A stretch of DNA of 64,000 bases from Mesaphorura yosii (taxonomy: Eukaryota > Arthropoda > Collembola > Poduromorpha > Tullbergiidae), in NCBI GenBank assembly GCA_009869945.1, contig WIXG01000154.1, positions 109,818 through 173,817 on the forward strand, read 5' to 3'. The position numbers and the translations under genes are program-made. Numbering within the stretch: position 1 is the stretch's first letter; every line of letters starts with the position of its first letter. Under the pieces are notes generated by a model. That model ran no database searches, was not told the DNA's origin, and saw only the letters and a program-made list of their open reading frames with translations. This document shows, in pieces, positions 22,284-34,133 of the stretch.

Positions 22284-23282
22284 ATGTCCAAGCCCTCTCC
22301 TTTGACAATTGCCGTGATCGGCGATTTTGGTGTAAAATCCGTGCACAGCCATTCCGTAGCACAGTTTGTACGCAACTGGGATCCTGCACTCGTTATCACA
22401 ACTGGCGACAATCTATACTCTACGCCGACAGTCAAGAATTATGCGTCGACCATCGGCGCACTTTATGGTGAGTACCTGCGGAAAGGTGAGACTGATTCGG
22501 GAGTCCAAGTCGCTGAGTCCGAACCCACGTCAAAGTTCCGGTTGCAAATGGTTAGAAATGACAAATCCGAGCTTGCGCCATTGCCAGCGACTAGTCGTTT
22601 CTTTCCCTGCGTCGGCAATCACGACTTTCCATTCGGGCCGTACTGCGACTTTTTTAATCTACCGACTTACTACGGAATCCATTGCGATCACGCCGACTTT
22701 GGACCCAATCTCCTTCGCTTGTACTCGATCAACGACTACATGGAGACGGACGGAAGTTTCAACACGCCTGGCTCCGTTCAGTGCAAGTGGCTGACTCACG
22801 AGCTGCAGCAGGCTCAAGAGGCAGGCTGTACGTGGATCATCGTTTACTTTCATCACCCGCTCATCTGGTCCAGCAGGACTAACGTGAAGAGGACGGGAAA
22901 GAGGCCTCCTCCTCGATTCCCGTTTGAGCAGTACGGCGTGACGTTAATTTTCTGTGGGCACCATCATTTCTACGAAAGAATTCAGCTTGAAACTACGACG
23001 GCGACCGCAAACCCTCTCCAGCAAGTGATCGTGGGCACGGGTGGCCATTCCCTGAGGCCGGGGCCCACACGGGGTCAGGGAGGAAGAGTTCCTGGCAGCG
23101 TAGTGCTGGATGATAGCGGGTACGGGGCGCTCAAGCTCGAAATCAGTGATGTGGAGCTGAAGGCCACGTACTGCGTGGTACAGTCGCCAGATCAGGAGAA
23201 CGCCAAAAGAAAGAAGGGAGGACGGCTCCAGGCACGAGTCGTAGACGAGTTCAGCATCTCAAAAATGCCAAGGAGAAAATGA
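22284..23282 (+). CDS. Metallophosphoesterase, purple acid phosphatase-like, intronless
   Basis: Single-exon frame of 332 aa. The calcineurin-like metal-binding motifs appear in order: GDFG (Asp14), GDNLY (Asp42, Asn43, Tyr45), GNHD (Asn112, His113), FHHP and GHHHFYE. The Tyr after GDN is the ligand that marks purple acid phosphatases of the tartrate-resistant type. There is no signal peptide, whereas animal TRAP enzymes are secreted or lysosomal. The C-terminus is Lys/Arg-rich. Bacterial genomes carry similar single-domain enzymes with the ITTGDN and RFFP-GNHD pattern, so acquisition by transfer is possible. Substrate unknown. Confidence 0.82.
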   Translation: MSKPSPLTIAVIGDFGVKSVHSHSVAQFVRNWDPALVITTGDNLYSTPTVKNYASTIGALYGEYLRKGETDSGVQVAESEPTSKFRLQMVRNDKSELAPLPATSRFFPCVGNHDFPFGPYCDFFNLPTYYGIHCDHADFGPNLLRLYSINDYMETDGSFNTPGSVQCKWLTHELQQAQEAGCTWIIVYFHHPLIWSSRTNVKRTGKRPPPRFPFEQYGVTLIFCGHHHFYERIQLETTTATANPLQQVIVGTGGHSLRPGPTRGQGGRVPGSVVLDDSGYGALKLEISDVELKATYCVVQSPDQENAKRKKGGRLQARVVDEFSISKMPRRK

Positions 23283-23725
23283 GACAGAGACAGCAGGAAT
23301 CCGAAGGTTAGTTCATAATAGTGAATGAATGAAGATCGTAAAGGCGGTGAACGAGTGAGCGAAGTCAAAGAGTCAAGACGAGAATTTGATCTCTGAGCCG
23401 TGCCGGGCTAAAGTTTGTAATTTACGACGTTTATGTAATAATTCGTTCATAATGAACGTACGAAGGCCAAGCACATACAGCCAATGAACCAACACATACA
23501 CACGGTGGAGTGGAGAGACGAGAGAGATCATTTTTCTGGAGTTAATCTTTCACACTGTCATTGAGATGGTTATGCAAGAAGTTAAGAAACTATTGGATTG
23601 TGGTTGACTTGATTTGACTCTTGGCTGTTGACCTTCACTGTCACTCGAGTATCGAGTTTGAACCAACTCGAAGCTAATTAAATTAATACAATTAACTCCA
23701 ACTCGTGCGTGTTTGTGTTCCCAAA
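23283..23725. other. Intergenic, no recognisable feature
   Basis: The 443 bp between the phosphatase and the saccharopine-dehydrogenase-like gene show no clear polyA signal, TATA box or coding segment. Confidence 0.45.
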
Positions 23726-25207
23726 ATGCGCAGATTCGACGTGATCCTTTTCGGTGCGACCGGTTTCACCGGGCGGCAGTGCGTGGAAGTAATCATCGAC
23801 ACGCTGCAAGCGGACCGGAGCCGCCCGTTCACGTGGGCTGTTTCGGGACGCAACACAGACAAGCTGCGGGAAGTGCTGGACACGGTGGGCAAGACAAAGG
23901 GAGTCTCACTGGCCGAAATCGAGTGCATCGAAGCGGACGTGAACGACTACGGCTCCATTTGCGCCATGACGCGGCAATGCCACGTCGTGCTCAACACCGT
24001 CGGGCCCTACGCGAGCTATGGCGAGGTCGTCATCCGAGCCTGCATTCGGGAGAAGACACACCACGTCGACCTGAACGCGGAGCAGCACAATCTGACTCAA
24101 ATGCAGCTCAAATACCACGCCGACGCGGAGGACGCCGACGTGTTCATCGTTGGTTCGTGCGGGTTCGACTCGATTCCGGTGGATTGCGGAATGGCGTACC
24201 TGCAGCATCTTTTTCCGGGGGAACTCAACTCGGTCGAGTGTTACCTGTACACGGGCACTCATCTCTGGAACAATAAAGTCAACTACGGCACGTGGCAGTC
24301 GATGGTCCGTTTTTATGCGGATTTCAGCAAACTGCGGCCGCTGCTCGATAAACTCTGTCCTGATCCACTCCCGTCTCCTGCTCCGGCCCACAAACTCAAG
24401 TCTCGTGGCGTGATTCACTACAACCGGGATGGGGAAGTGGGCTCCTGCCTTCCGTTTCCGGCACCGGACACTTGGACAGTGGAAAGAACGCAGATGCATA
24501 ATTACGTCCAGTACGGAGCGAGGCCGGTGCAGTACGTCAGCTACTTGAAACAGTCCAACATTTTCCTCACACTGCTCATGGCGATCGGAGCCTGCGTGCT
24601 GTGGGTGCTGTCCAGGTGCAGGTGGGGAGTGTATCTACTAGAAAAAGTGAGCCATCCTTAAATAATCTGAATTAAGCCTTAAGCGAATTTGCGAACTGCG
24701 AATACAAGAATTTGGTACTTCCAGTTTCCAGGCTTTTTCTCTTTGGGTTTCGTCAGCCGGCAAGGGCCGACTCGGGAGCAGATGGACAGATTCAAGTTTT
24801 CATTCGCGCTTGTTGGCAGAGGATGGAAGTGTGAGCGTGACCGTGAGTGTGATGCAACAATGACGACGATCGCCATAGACGAGAGTCAGACGCAATCGCA
24901 GAATCAGAATCAGACCCCGGAAGGGGAGCCAAACGAAACCTTAATCGTGAAGGTCGACGGGGTGAATCCAGCCTACGGCGTGACGAACATCTGTCTCCTG
25001 CAGGCAGCACTGACCATTCTTGAGGAGAGCGACCGAATGCCGTCCAGCGGTGGCGTCTACACGCCTGGAGTCGCCTTCGCGTCTACGACGCTTGTTGAGC
25101 GCCTGAACAAGCACGGAGTGACGTTCAGCGTTCTTTCTAGCGTCGGTACCGGCATCGCTCAAGACGACAATCAAAATCCAGTGCTGATTTCTCAAGTTCA
25201 GGCTTAA
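23726..25207 (+). CDS. SCCPDH: Saccharopine dehydrogenase-like oxidoreductase
   Basis: Two exons (23726-24646, 24725-25207), 467 aa against 429 in human. The N-terminus is a Rossmann fold (FDVILFGATGFTGRQ), followed by SGRN and NTVGPYASYGE, and GSCGFDSIPVDCGM, all family hallmarks. A single hydrophobic helix (IFLTLLMAIGACVLWVLS) near 285-305 is the membrane or lipid-droplet anchor seen in SCCPDH. Exon 2 opens with FPGFFSLGFVSRQGPT and ends with LNKHGVTFSVLSS, both matching the family. The extra length lies in exon 2, between the catalytic core and the C-terminal block, and in a short tail. The enzyme's reaction is not established; it is not the lysine-pathway enzyme. Confidence 0.9.
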
Positions 25208-25300
25208 TTTACATCAGGATAATCGGAATGGTCGAATGGCTTTGTTTGGCAGTTTGGCTGGCTGGCCTTGAGTTTAATACTTTGAAAATCACAATCAGAT

Positions 25301-25972
25301 TCATATCAATAAAATCAGATCGCAGTAGTACGCGTAGACTACGCAGAGTTCATAAATGACGGCGACGAAGCTGATGATCGTGTAGAGGAGGATGTACGCA
25401 AGCAACTCCGAGCCGTCCTTCGCGTCGAAGCGCGACCCGGTGCCCGTCTCCAGCAAAGTTTCGATGCTGTAGTGCATCAAAATTATGACACAGGTCACAA
25501 TGCAGATTATCAGAGCGATTATGGCCCAAAGGAGCCAGATGAAGACGAGTGGCTTGGATTTCTGCAAGTAAATTCGTTAGTCATGAGCAATTAGTTTAGT
25601 GATGCCGATTTTATATAAGCAAGGGTCAAGACGAAGGCGAAGCTTACGGCGACAGTGCCCAGCAGCAGCGAAAGAGCCGCAAGCAGGGAGATGACAAACA
25701 CGACGAGCAGGACGATGAGTGTGTTGAAGTATGGATCCTGCTGCACGCTGGAGTAGTACTTGCCCAGCTCGTCCGTGTTCCGAATGTCATTGATGACGAC
25801 GAGGAAGATTAGCACCAGATTGACGATCTGCGGCGCACAAATTCAGAAATCAGTCCGTCATTCTTAACTGATGTTAATGTTTTTAAGCTAATGTAGTTAA
25901 CTTTACCAAATTCAGCACTCCGACGACGGCGGCGCCAACGCGATTCGGACAGCAACCGCAGCAAGGTTGCAT
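25301..25972 (-). CDS. Small four-pass membrane protein, arthropod type
   Basis: Three exons (25972-25907, 25827-25648, 25561-25301), all in phase 0, 168 aa. It starts MQPCCGCCPNRVGA, a cysteine cluster followed by the first helix, and has four hydrophobic helices with a small loop between each pair. The layout (Cys-rich start, four helices, about 170 residues) recalls insect proteins of the DUF4728/MARVEL-like kind, whose role is unknown. There is no signal peptide apart from the first helix and no catalytic motif. Confidence 0.75.
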
Positions 25973-26056
25973 TTTGCTTCGCCTAAAGATCAGATCACGA
26001 CACGAGGCAGTGGCAGAGAAGATGCAATCGCGAAGCAGAGCAGTAGGACACTGATT

Positions 26057-26064
26057 TATTTATA
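26057..26064 (-). promoter_or_regulatory. TATA box of the four-pass membrane protein gene
   Basis: TATAAATA on the minus strand, about 85 bp upstream of the start codon at 25972. The surrounding TTATTTATAG also fits the loose MEF2 consensus. The rest of 25973-26369 contains TTTATT near 26290, the reverse of AATAAA and the likely polyA signal of the zinc-finger gene that ends at 26370. Confidence 0.45.
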
Positions 26065-26369
26065 GTTCAAGTTCCGTCCGACTTCCTGATCCTGACTTCA
26101 ACTTGTTCTTGCTCCATTCGGCTCGAACTAGAACTTTGTTTCTGAGAGTCTAGAGGACAAGATTTGCTGCTGTTTACATTACTCAACTAGATTAGCCATT
26201 TCGCTCGTCGCACTTCAACAGCACGGTACGGTGGTGCCAAAAATAGCAAACATACAAGCACGGAACAGTAAAATAACAAATGCTATGTCTTTATTCACCT
26301 TTATAAGAAATTAGTAAACGAATACTGAAAAACTTTCATCAAGGAGTAAAATCGTAGAAAGTAAATGAA

Positions 26370-28626
26370 TTATGGCGGTCCATAAAACGCAAGCGATGTA
26401 GGCCTCATGCCGTCGAAGTCTACGCTCACTTCGCTGATTGTGATCTTCTCTGCCTCGGCTTCGTGTTGGTCTTTGGCCGCATTTTCGTCCACCGACGCTG
26501 GTTTTGAAGTCTGTGGCTGTGCCTTACCGCCAGCCTTTCGTTTCGACTGTGCCGCCGTCTTGCTCCTCGGCCTCCCGTTGTGAACCTTCATGTGCATGCG
26601 AAGATAGTCACTCACAGCGAAGCGTTTGTCACAAATCTCGCACTTAATCGGCTTCAGCGTCGTGTGAATAATTTCGTGCCGGTCTAGGCAATACTTTTCC
26701 GAGAATGTCTTCCCACAGGTCCTACATTTGAAAGGGCGGTCCTCTGGCGCCGTGTGGACAGCGTAAATATGCTTTTGCAGCTGCGTGCTTTTCTTGTACG
26801 CCTTCGGACACTGTGTGCAAGGGTACCTTCTTATGTCTTCGTGCACCGCTTCGACGTGCGTCTTGAATGCAGCCGCATGGAAGGTTTTGAAGGGGCAACG
26901 ATCGCAGAAAAAGTTGTAGTTGCCCGTGTGAGTCTTCAGGTGCACGTCGAAAAGTCGCTGGTTTCCACACAACCGCCCGCAACCAGGCTCGGGACAACTG
27001 AAAGGGTGTGGGACCGTGGGGTCGGGATGCTTCAGGAGTCTGTGCATTTTCAGACTTAATCGCAATTTGAACATGGCGCCACAAGTCTCGCAAGCGTAAC
27101 GCTTCTCCTTCGAGTGAGTCATGTGGTGGTTCCGCATGTGCTCGCGGGTTCTTGCGGTCTTTCCGCAGATTTTACACTTGAAATTCGGCGTGCCCGGCTC
27201 CATCTGAACGATGACGGTATCGGGGATTTTGGACTTCCGGCATGTGCCGCCTTGCACCCGTAAATGAGTCTGAAACGTCGACTCGGTGTAGAAACGCTTG
27301 CCGCATGTGGAGCAGAAAGTGGCGAATTGCGACGTGCCATGCACCTTATTGTAGTGATACTGAAGGTAGAAATCTCCCTGGAAACGGGCGGAACAAAGCG
27401 TGCACGTGGTGGTCGCGCGCTTGCCCTTCTTCTTAAGCTTCTTGACCTTCTCCTCACGGGGTACCAGCGGCTTCCTTCGCCTTGGCCTTGAAAGTCTTGT
27501 CAACTTTCGTCGTGTCTGTGCCGATTTTTGCGTCTGCGCATTTGATATTGATGAATCCGAACCGTCAACGTCAATTTTCCGGAGTTTCACTGCACAGGTT
27601 TTCAATCTACAGAAATATTCGAAATACTATGGGTTTGACTGAATTCGTCATACTACACATTACGAAGTACGATAATTGCTTAAGAATTACGTACTTTGGA
27701 TCGGCAAGAACAAAATTGTACACCTCGCCTTTACGATCCGATTCGCTGTCGAACTGGTGTTCCATGTGACCAGGGTCGAAGTCGGCGTCATCGTTATCGA
27801 TATCATGGGTACTGTGGCCGAAATCTCCAAGAATTACTTCTGGCTCTTCTGGCTTCCTTAATTTCCTTATTCGAGATCGAGAATTGCTATTCGGTGTTGC
27901 GTAGGTTTTTCTTGGTCGGCTTGTTCGGGGTTGAGTCTCAGTAGGGGAATGTGATGCATTTGTCACTAATGATTCGTCCGCATCTTGGTTCGCAACGGCA
28001 GCTTTTGCTTGAATATCTGGAATATTCAAAATTTGAGGATCAATGCTTAATGCTTTAATCTGCAAGTGTAAGTGGTAACTAAGAAATTATTTCATACCTG
28101 ATACAATCACCTCTCGGAGCTGATCCAGCAGAGAACATTGCGTTCTAGCTTTCTTTCCTCGTCCACGTCCTGCAGATATGCAGCTGTGCAGAGCCAAGCT
28201 ACCTCCAGAGCTGGCGACATGGTCACTGAAGCACTGCTGAATCTGAGTCTCGACCTGATTCCTCGATTTCCCAATCTGCAGCTGCAAACGTCGAACTTGA
28301 TCATATAAGTCGGTAATCCTTGTGATCGTGCCTTCACACACTCCACAAAATACAGGCCACGTGTGTCCGGCAGCAGACGGCAGGTCAGTCTGTAAGGAAT
28401 TCGTACACGAGGGTGATAGCTGGAGCAGTTTGCAGAATGTGCCAACGCTGGCAGTGGTTCTCGGCGAAAATTCTAAAGGCTCCGCGATGATAATTTGACC
28501 TGCTTCAGTTTTGATGGTGATTGCAGCGGATGATGACTGCGTATCCCTTTTCGAGTCTGTAGTACACTGATTGCAAATCAGACACTGCTGAGTGGAGGGG
28601 GCCTTGGTGGGGCTTGTCCGATCCAT
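26370..28626 (-). CDS. ZAD-C2H2 zinc-finger protein A
   Basis: Three exons (28626-28098, 28016-27695, 27606-26370), 695 aa. Exon 1 holds a ZAD domain: the first Cys pair is CLICNQC and the second CGVC, with the conserved TFCKLLQLSP helix between. Exon 2 is a basic/acidic linker. Exon 3 carries nine C2H2-type fingers; the second (CSTCGKRFYTESTFQTHLRV) ends His-x-Cys rather than His-His, and the fifth has the CPEPGCG spacing. ZAD proteins dimerise through the ZAD and bind DNA or chromatin through the fingers; this is the largest transcription-factor class in many insects. Intron positions and phases match genes B and C. Confidence 0.9.
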
Positions 28627-28839
28627 TATTTCCCTGCCTGGATTTGAAAGAAACAAGGAAAGTCAGGAAAAGTTATAAATAAGTCGAGAAACCTTCCTGC
28701 AGTATGAAAAGAATTCAAACGTTATATGAGAGCGGGCGAGTCCAAGTTGCTCTTTGTTACGTGCTGCTGTTGTTGCGTTGCAATTTGATTTTTCTTGTAA
28801 CTTTTAATTACTGTTTTATTTCTCTAAAACTTGACTACT

Positions 28840-29000
28840 ACAGAGTGACCCAAAAGTAACTTGACAGCTTAGAAAGGACCTATCCGACTTTCCCAATGAC
28901 GCCATTAGTTTGTCGGTTTATTTTAAACGAAAGCCCTAAAGTGAGACAAAATTTGCATATGTCTTTTCAAACCTGTCATGTTACTTCTGGGTTACTCTGT
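28840..29000. mobile_element. 161 bp MITE-like element with mariner-type inverted repeats
   Basis: The left end (28840-28866) begins ACAGAGTGACCCAAAAGTAA. The right end (28974-29000), read in reverse complement, begins ACAGAGTAACCCAGAAGTAA. The 27 bp ends differ at three positions. The left copy is preceded by T, so a TA target duplication is possible there; the right side reads TG. There is no coding capacity inside. Tc1/mariner-derived miniature elements have this kind of CAGxGTGxCCCAAAAGT end. It lies between ZAD genes A and B, about 210 bp upstream of gene A's start. Flanks 28627-28839 and 29001-29123 hold nothing else. Confidence 0.7.
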
Positions 29001-29123
29001 GCTTCCTTATCTCATGTACTCTTCTCTACAAAATTACGAAAGAATTAGCTAGAGTTCGAATTTTTTCCCACTACAGATGCTGAAAGCTTCGTTTTTTAGA
29101 CTATTTTCACTTTTTGTAACGGT

Positions 29124-31223
29124 TTACAGTCCCACCAACGACGAAGGCTGAATTTCTGCCCCTGCAACTGCTGGTAGCTCTCTAGATTCAATCAGTGACG
29201 CCGATTTGTTCCTACGCTGTTTTCCCGTATGGGTCCGCATGTGAACTCGGAGATAATCACTCACAGCAAAGCGTCTGTCGCAAATCTTGCACCGAAGTGG
29301 CTTCAAGTTTGTATGCTGAGTGATTACATGCCGGTTCAAACTGTAGTTGTCTGGAAAAGTCTTGGGACACTGTGAGCACTTGAAGGGGCGATCTTCAGGA
29401 GCCGTGTGAGATCCGTAAATGTGTTTCTGCAGCTGAGGCTTTGTCTTATACGCCATTGCACAATGAGGACACTTGAAATTTCGTTGACCTTCGTGGACGG
29501 TCCGGATGTGTGACGAGAGCGTGCCAGGGTAGACAGTTTTATATGGGCAGTAGTTACACAAATGAAATTCGTTCCGGTGTCCCATTTCGTGAAATTCAAG
29601 CTGCTTTCGCGAGCCGAACACTCTTCCACAGCCCGGCTCCGAACAGGCGAATGGATGCGGGACGTTCGGGTCTGCATGCATTGCTAAATTGTGCTGCTCG
29701 AGCGAACGCTGCAAGCTGAATCGATCGCCACAAATTTCGCACGTGTAGCGCTTGGGATTCGCGTGGTTCGCGAGATGATTCTCCATTTGGATTCTGTTAA
29801 TAATGGCCTGCCCACACATTTTGCATTTGTAGTTCGGTGTGCCCACTTCCATCGACACACTGACCGAGTCAGGGAGCTGTGCCTTCAGACACGCCCCGCC
29901 TTGCACGCGTAAATGAGTCTTCAGTGTCTGCTTCGAGAAGAAACGTTTGCCGCACGTGGAGCAGAAAGTTAAATAATGTTTCATATCGTGGACCTTCTTG
30001 CGATGGTACTTCAGGTAACTCTCTTTCGGAAACACCGCTGAGCAATCTGGACATTCGGCCGGACTTTTTGTCTTATTTTTTTTCTTTGGACAGCCTGAGC
30101 CTGGTTTTCGCTTTTCGTATTTCCGTTTTGCTCTTGGAACTTTCCGTTTTGATTTCGACTTTTCTTGGTTTTGCTGAGCCTTCGTAGTGTCGACATCAAG
30201 TTTCGGAATTTTGATTGTGCACGTCCTCGCTCTAAAATAGGAAATATGTGCATCAATAAATCCTCGTTAAGTGCAGAAGCGAAAGTTAGAATCTTCTTAC
30301 TCTTACTTTACGTCACCATATTTGTCGAATATAACGGGATTTTCGGGAGCGAACGAATTGTCGCTCCTGTTATCCTCTTCGTCATCAATGCTAGCGGAGC
30401 GGGAGTATCTTTCGTTGTGGTCAAACTTCCCTATGCTCGCACTGGCATTATTTTGTGCAGATCTACATTTTCTGTAGTAGGCTGGGGGTGGGGCGGTACA
30501 AGAGGACCCCTGCGGATTTTTGACTGAACGAGCTCGTTTGGGCTCACTTGCAGCCAGGACGGGTTCTTGGTCTTCCTTTTCACAATTATTTTTTGAAGAT
30601 GAAGATGACTGCAAATCTACGACAAATGCAACAAATGTCAATTTGCAGCTGAAACTAAAATTGTGATCATTTGCCATTTATTTACCTGTAACAATCAATT
30701 CACGAAGCTGTTCAACAGCAGTGCATTGAGATATTTGGCTTGGGTCTGCGGTAAAATATTTTCGTGGGCGTCCACGACTTCGTCTTATGGTTTTGCAGGT
30801 GTGACTTCCCTGCAATTCCTCGAATCTGGAGACGTGATCACTGAAGCAGTGTTGAATCTGTGCTTCGACTAGATTCCTTGAACAATCAATCTGCAGCTCC
30901 AGTTGACGAACTTGGTCGAATAAGTTTGCGACATCCTGAATGGTTCCTTGGCACTCGGTGCAAAATATTAGCGGTCCATTTGCGGCAACAAGAGGCAGAT
31001 TACCAAGCAATGAAATCGTGCACGCAGGCGAAAGTTGTAGAAGTTTGCAGAAAGTTTCCAAGCTCGCTGGCTCCGGGTCAGGAAGCAGTTGACATTCCCC
31101 ATCTTCAGTTTTGATGTAGGCAACGGAAAAATGTGTCTGTTCTTCAGATAGATTCAGACAGTCTTGACTGAGATCAGCAGCCGTATCTCGATTACAAATC
31201 AGACACTCTTGCACTGTCGCCAT
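29124..31223 (-). CDS. ZAD-C2H2 zinc-finger protein B
   Basis: Three exons (31223-30686, 30616-30307, 30231-29124), 651 aa. The ATG chosen (MATVQECLICN) directly precedes the ZAD. The ZAD has the CLICNRD and CTEC metal pairs and the ETFCKLLQLSP helix also found in gene A. Exon 2 is a Ser/Asp-rich linker. Exon 3 carries nine fingers in the same order and spacing as gene A, including the odd second finger ending in a single Cys and the CSEPGCG finger. The C-terminal finger CKICDRRFAVSDYLRVHMRT is nearly identical to gene A's. A and B are therefore the closest pair in the array. A sequence-specific nuclear regulator is likely; target unknown. Confidence 0.9.
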
Positions 31224-31566
31224 GTCCTGAGTGCTTATGGTAGAACTCACCCCGTCAATCTTCTCCACAATTTAATGAAAGAGTTTTCGAAATTAAGGAT
31301 AATGACATTTTTCTTGTAGTCGAGGAGAAGAAATCAGAAGCTGTTCCTGTCACTTGTGAGCTGCTGACTATTTGAATATGTATGACAGTTCAAAAACTGA
31401 TGTGAGCGGGCAAACAAAGAGCTGCGTTCCAAAATCTTCAATCTTCGTCGTTTCTTATTATGGCTCGATTCAAAACTACTTTTCGGCTTTATTGAGTTCA
31501 TTTGGGAAAGTAAGAAATAAACTAAATCAATCAGTGAGCAGAGCAATTAAACTTAAAAACGGCATT
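31224..31566. other. Intergenic between ZAD genes B and C
   Basis: 343 bp. TTTATT near 31486, the reverse complement of AATAAA, is the likely polyA signal of gene C. No other feature was seen. Confidence 0.45.
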
Positions 31567-33660
31567 TTACAGTCCGACAATCTGCTCAACGTCAGATGAT
31601 TTTTGCTGCTTCGGGTCGGAAGTCACGACTGAAGTCAGAGGTGGTGGTGTATTCATGCCAGTGGTTCTGTCATCACCGCCATCAGTCCCGTCCCTGACTG
31701 CCTCCTCTTGAAATCCAGCACGATCATCTGGCTTGTGCATATTTTTCATATGGAGCCTCAAGTATTCTGGAACCGCAAACCGCCGCTGGCAAATCTGGCA
31801 CTGATTCGGTTTCTCGCCCGTGTGCAGTACTTCGTGCCGCCGTTGATTGTACCCATCACAGAATGTCATTCCACACCCCGGATACTTGCATTTGTACGGT
31901 CTGTCTTCGGGTGACGTGTGCACGGCAAGCATGTGCTTCTTGAGTCCATTCCGTTTGAAAGCGACTCCGCACACCTTGCACTCGTACTTTCGTAGCCCCA
32001 GGTGATCGATCTCGACGTGGATTCGGAGCAGCGTGGCCGTGTAAGTCCTGAAATCACATTGGGTGCACGGAAAGTCCAGCAGGTTGAGGTGGGCGTTTTT
32101 CTGGTGTATGCGGAGGCTTACGCCCGACCCAAATGACCTGCCGCACCCTTCATAGAAACATCTATGCGGGTGCTCAGAGTCAGGCACAGTCTCCGGATGA
32201 ACACATAGTTTGTGGGAAACCAAGCCCAAATTCGTAGTAAAATTATTTCCGCAGATGTCACAAATGTATTCTTTGATTTTTGTGTGCGTTGTGATATGGT
32301 TGAAAACCTTGCTCCTGGTGGTCATTTTGACGTTGCAGATGCTGCATTGGTATTGGTAAGGACCAGCCGCACGAATTACAGTCACGTCCGGTGGAAGGGG
32401 GGGTTTCTTGCAAGTTCCACCTTGCATCTTGGCATGAGTGACCAACCGGGATTTGGTAAGAAAGCGTTTGCCACAGTTTGAGCAGATTTCGGTGAAATCG
32501 GAAAGCTGATGGTTTTTGAGGCAGTGGTAATTCAGTTGAGTTTGACGTTGGAAAGCTGCAGGGCAATCAGTGCAAATGAAGTTCCTTGTGAGATTCCGCC
32601 CTTCTCCGTCTCTACAAATTGGCCTTTTGTCTGGACGCCTCAAGTCGTGATGTTTCACTGCACGTATTGGTGTCGGGCGCTTGGGCTTGCTCGATGCATT
32701 CACCTCCTTCCCTTTTCGCCCTTTAGATTCGACATGCTTCCTGTCCCGGCTCCTTCGACGTGACACCACTGTCGTTGTAATTGTGTTGTGCAAGTTCACT
32801 GTGCATTCTTTCAACCTAAAACCATAATCACGCTGTCATAATGACGTGCAACATTAAACTGAGTTTAGGGTAGCAGGTGCTTCATTTACCGAAATTCCGG
32901 GTACTGCTGTCGGTCAGTGTTACCAGATTCCTGCTCTTGTTGAACATATTCTGTCTTTCCACGTAGTTGGCCTACAGATTCATCGACATTGTGATCCGAA
33001 TCCGAATCCCAGGGCAAATCACGCTGCGGATCGCTTCCCGTGTCGGCGTCGTTCCCTTCATAGTGATTATCATCTTGTACTTCTGATTCAATACGGAGCA
33101 CACGACTTCGAGCTTTCTTCTTCTCCACATCTTCAAGTTCAAATGCAACAGGATTCAGTAAACACGCAGATATCCCTCTTTCTTCAATCTACAAAAAGTT
33201 ACTGGATGTAATTACCTTTCACAAGTATCTCGCGCAATCCATCCATCGTACTCGCTTTGGCCGATCTAATATTCTGGCATTTACGAATTTGTGACTTCAC
33301 CTTGGACTTGAACCGGTCAACCTTCCTCTGCAGTTTTAGGATGTCTTTAAACAGCTGACTGACGCTGCATAAGTTGCACGTACAATCGTCACAAAATATT
33401 CTGTCTCCGCTGGGTAAACCCGTCTGTAATCTCGCACAGGAAGCAGGTGGTAATCCCATCAATTTGCACAATGACCTGACGTGTTCGCCTTCTTCGCTGC
33501 TGGCAGCTCCTTCTAGCAAGAATCGAGGTCGGCGACTTGGACTTGAAGGTTCGGATCCACTCTCGTCAGTCTCCATCTCCACTTTTATGTAGGCGTCGTC
33601 ACCTGGACCGATGGCACAAAGAGCTGCACCACAAATTAAACAGCTGGAGTTGGACTCCAT
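31567..33660 (-). CDS. ZAD-C2H2 zinc-finger protein C
   Basis: Three exons (33660-33216, 33130-32890, 32815-31567), 644 aa. The start MESNSSCLICG leads straight into the ZAD (CLICG and CDDC pairs, LCKLMGLPPASC helix). Exon 2 is an acidic linker. Exon 3 has nine fingers in the same order as A and B, including the second with His-x-Cys ending and two CxxxxC-type fingers (CFYEGCG, CKYPGCG). The finger surfaces and ZAD diverge more from A and B than those do from each other, so C is the oldest split. After the fingers comes a Thr/Ser/Pro tail. The shared intron phases show all three genes derive from one ancestor. Confidence 0.9.
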
Positions 33661-34133
33661 CTTCACAAATTCGGGTAGCCTTCACACCAAACCGGTATTA
33701 GTCAAATAATAACTACTATAATGGTAAATAACGATAAACTCTTGTCAACAAGGATCATAGTGCGCTGCATAAATATTTACGTACGGAACATCCCGCGTAG
33801 GCGAGGTATGTCGAAATATCCTTTGTTTTCGATCCTGAAATTGACCGCTTAATGTAACATGTAACTTGTAACTACGATTAATGACTGATAATATGGGTTT
33901 ATCGGTTTGATTTCACCAGGCTCGGTCCAACGGTATTGCAGGTTTAATCTTATAATGTCTTAAGAACGACTTAGAGGAGTATGTTATTGTCTTTTATTAA
34001 AAGTAGGAAGTTCGTTTCATGAAATTCGCCATTTTCGCCGTTTTACCACCACCTTACCACCATAAGGTCAATTTATCTTGCTTCCAAGTTTAGGTTAACG
34101 TTTAGAGCTAGGCCGAACGCCTAAGGCCGGAGA
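33661..34133. other. Intergenic, no recognisable feature
   Basis: 473 bp separating ZAD gene C from the small frameshifted gene. It includes a short palindrome TTTTATTAAAA near 33995. No coding segment was seen. Confidence 0.45.
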
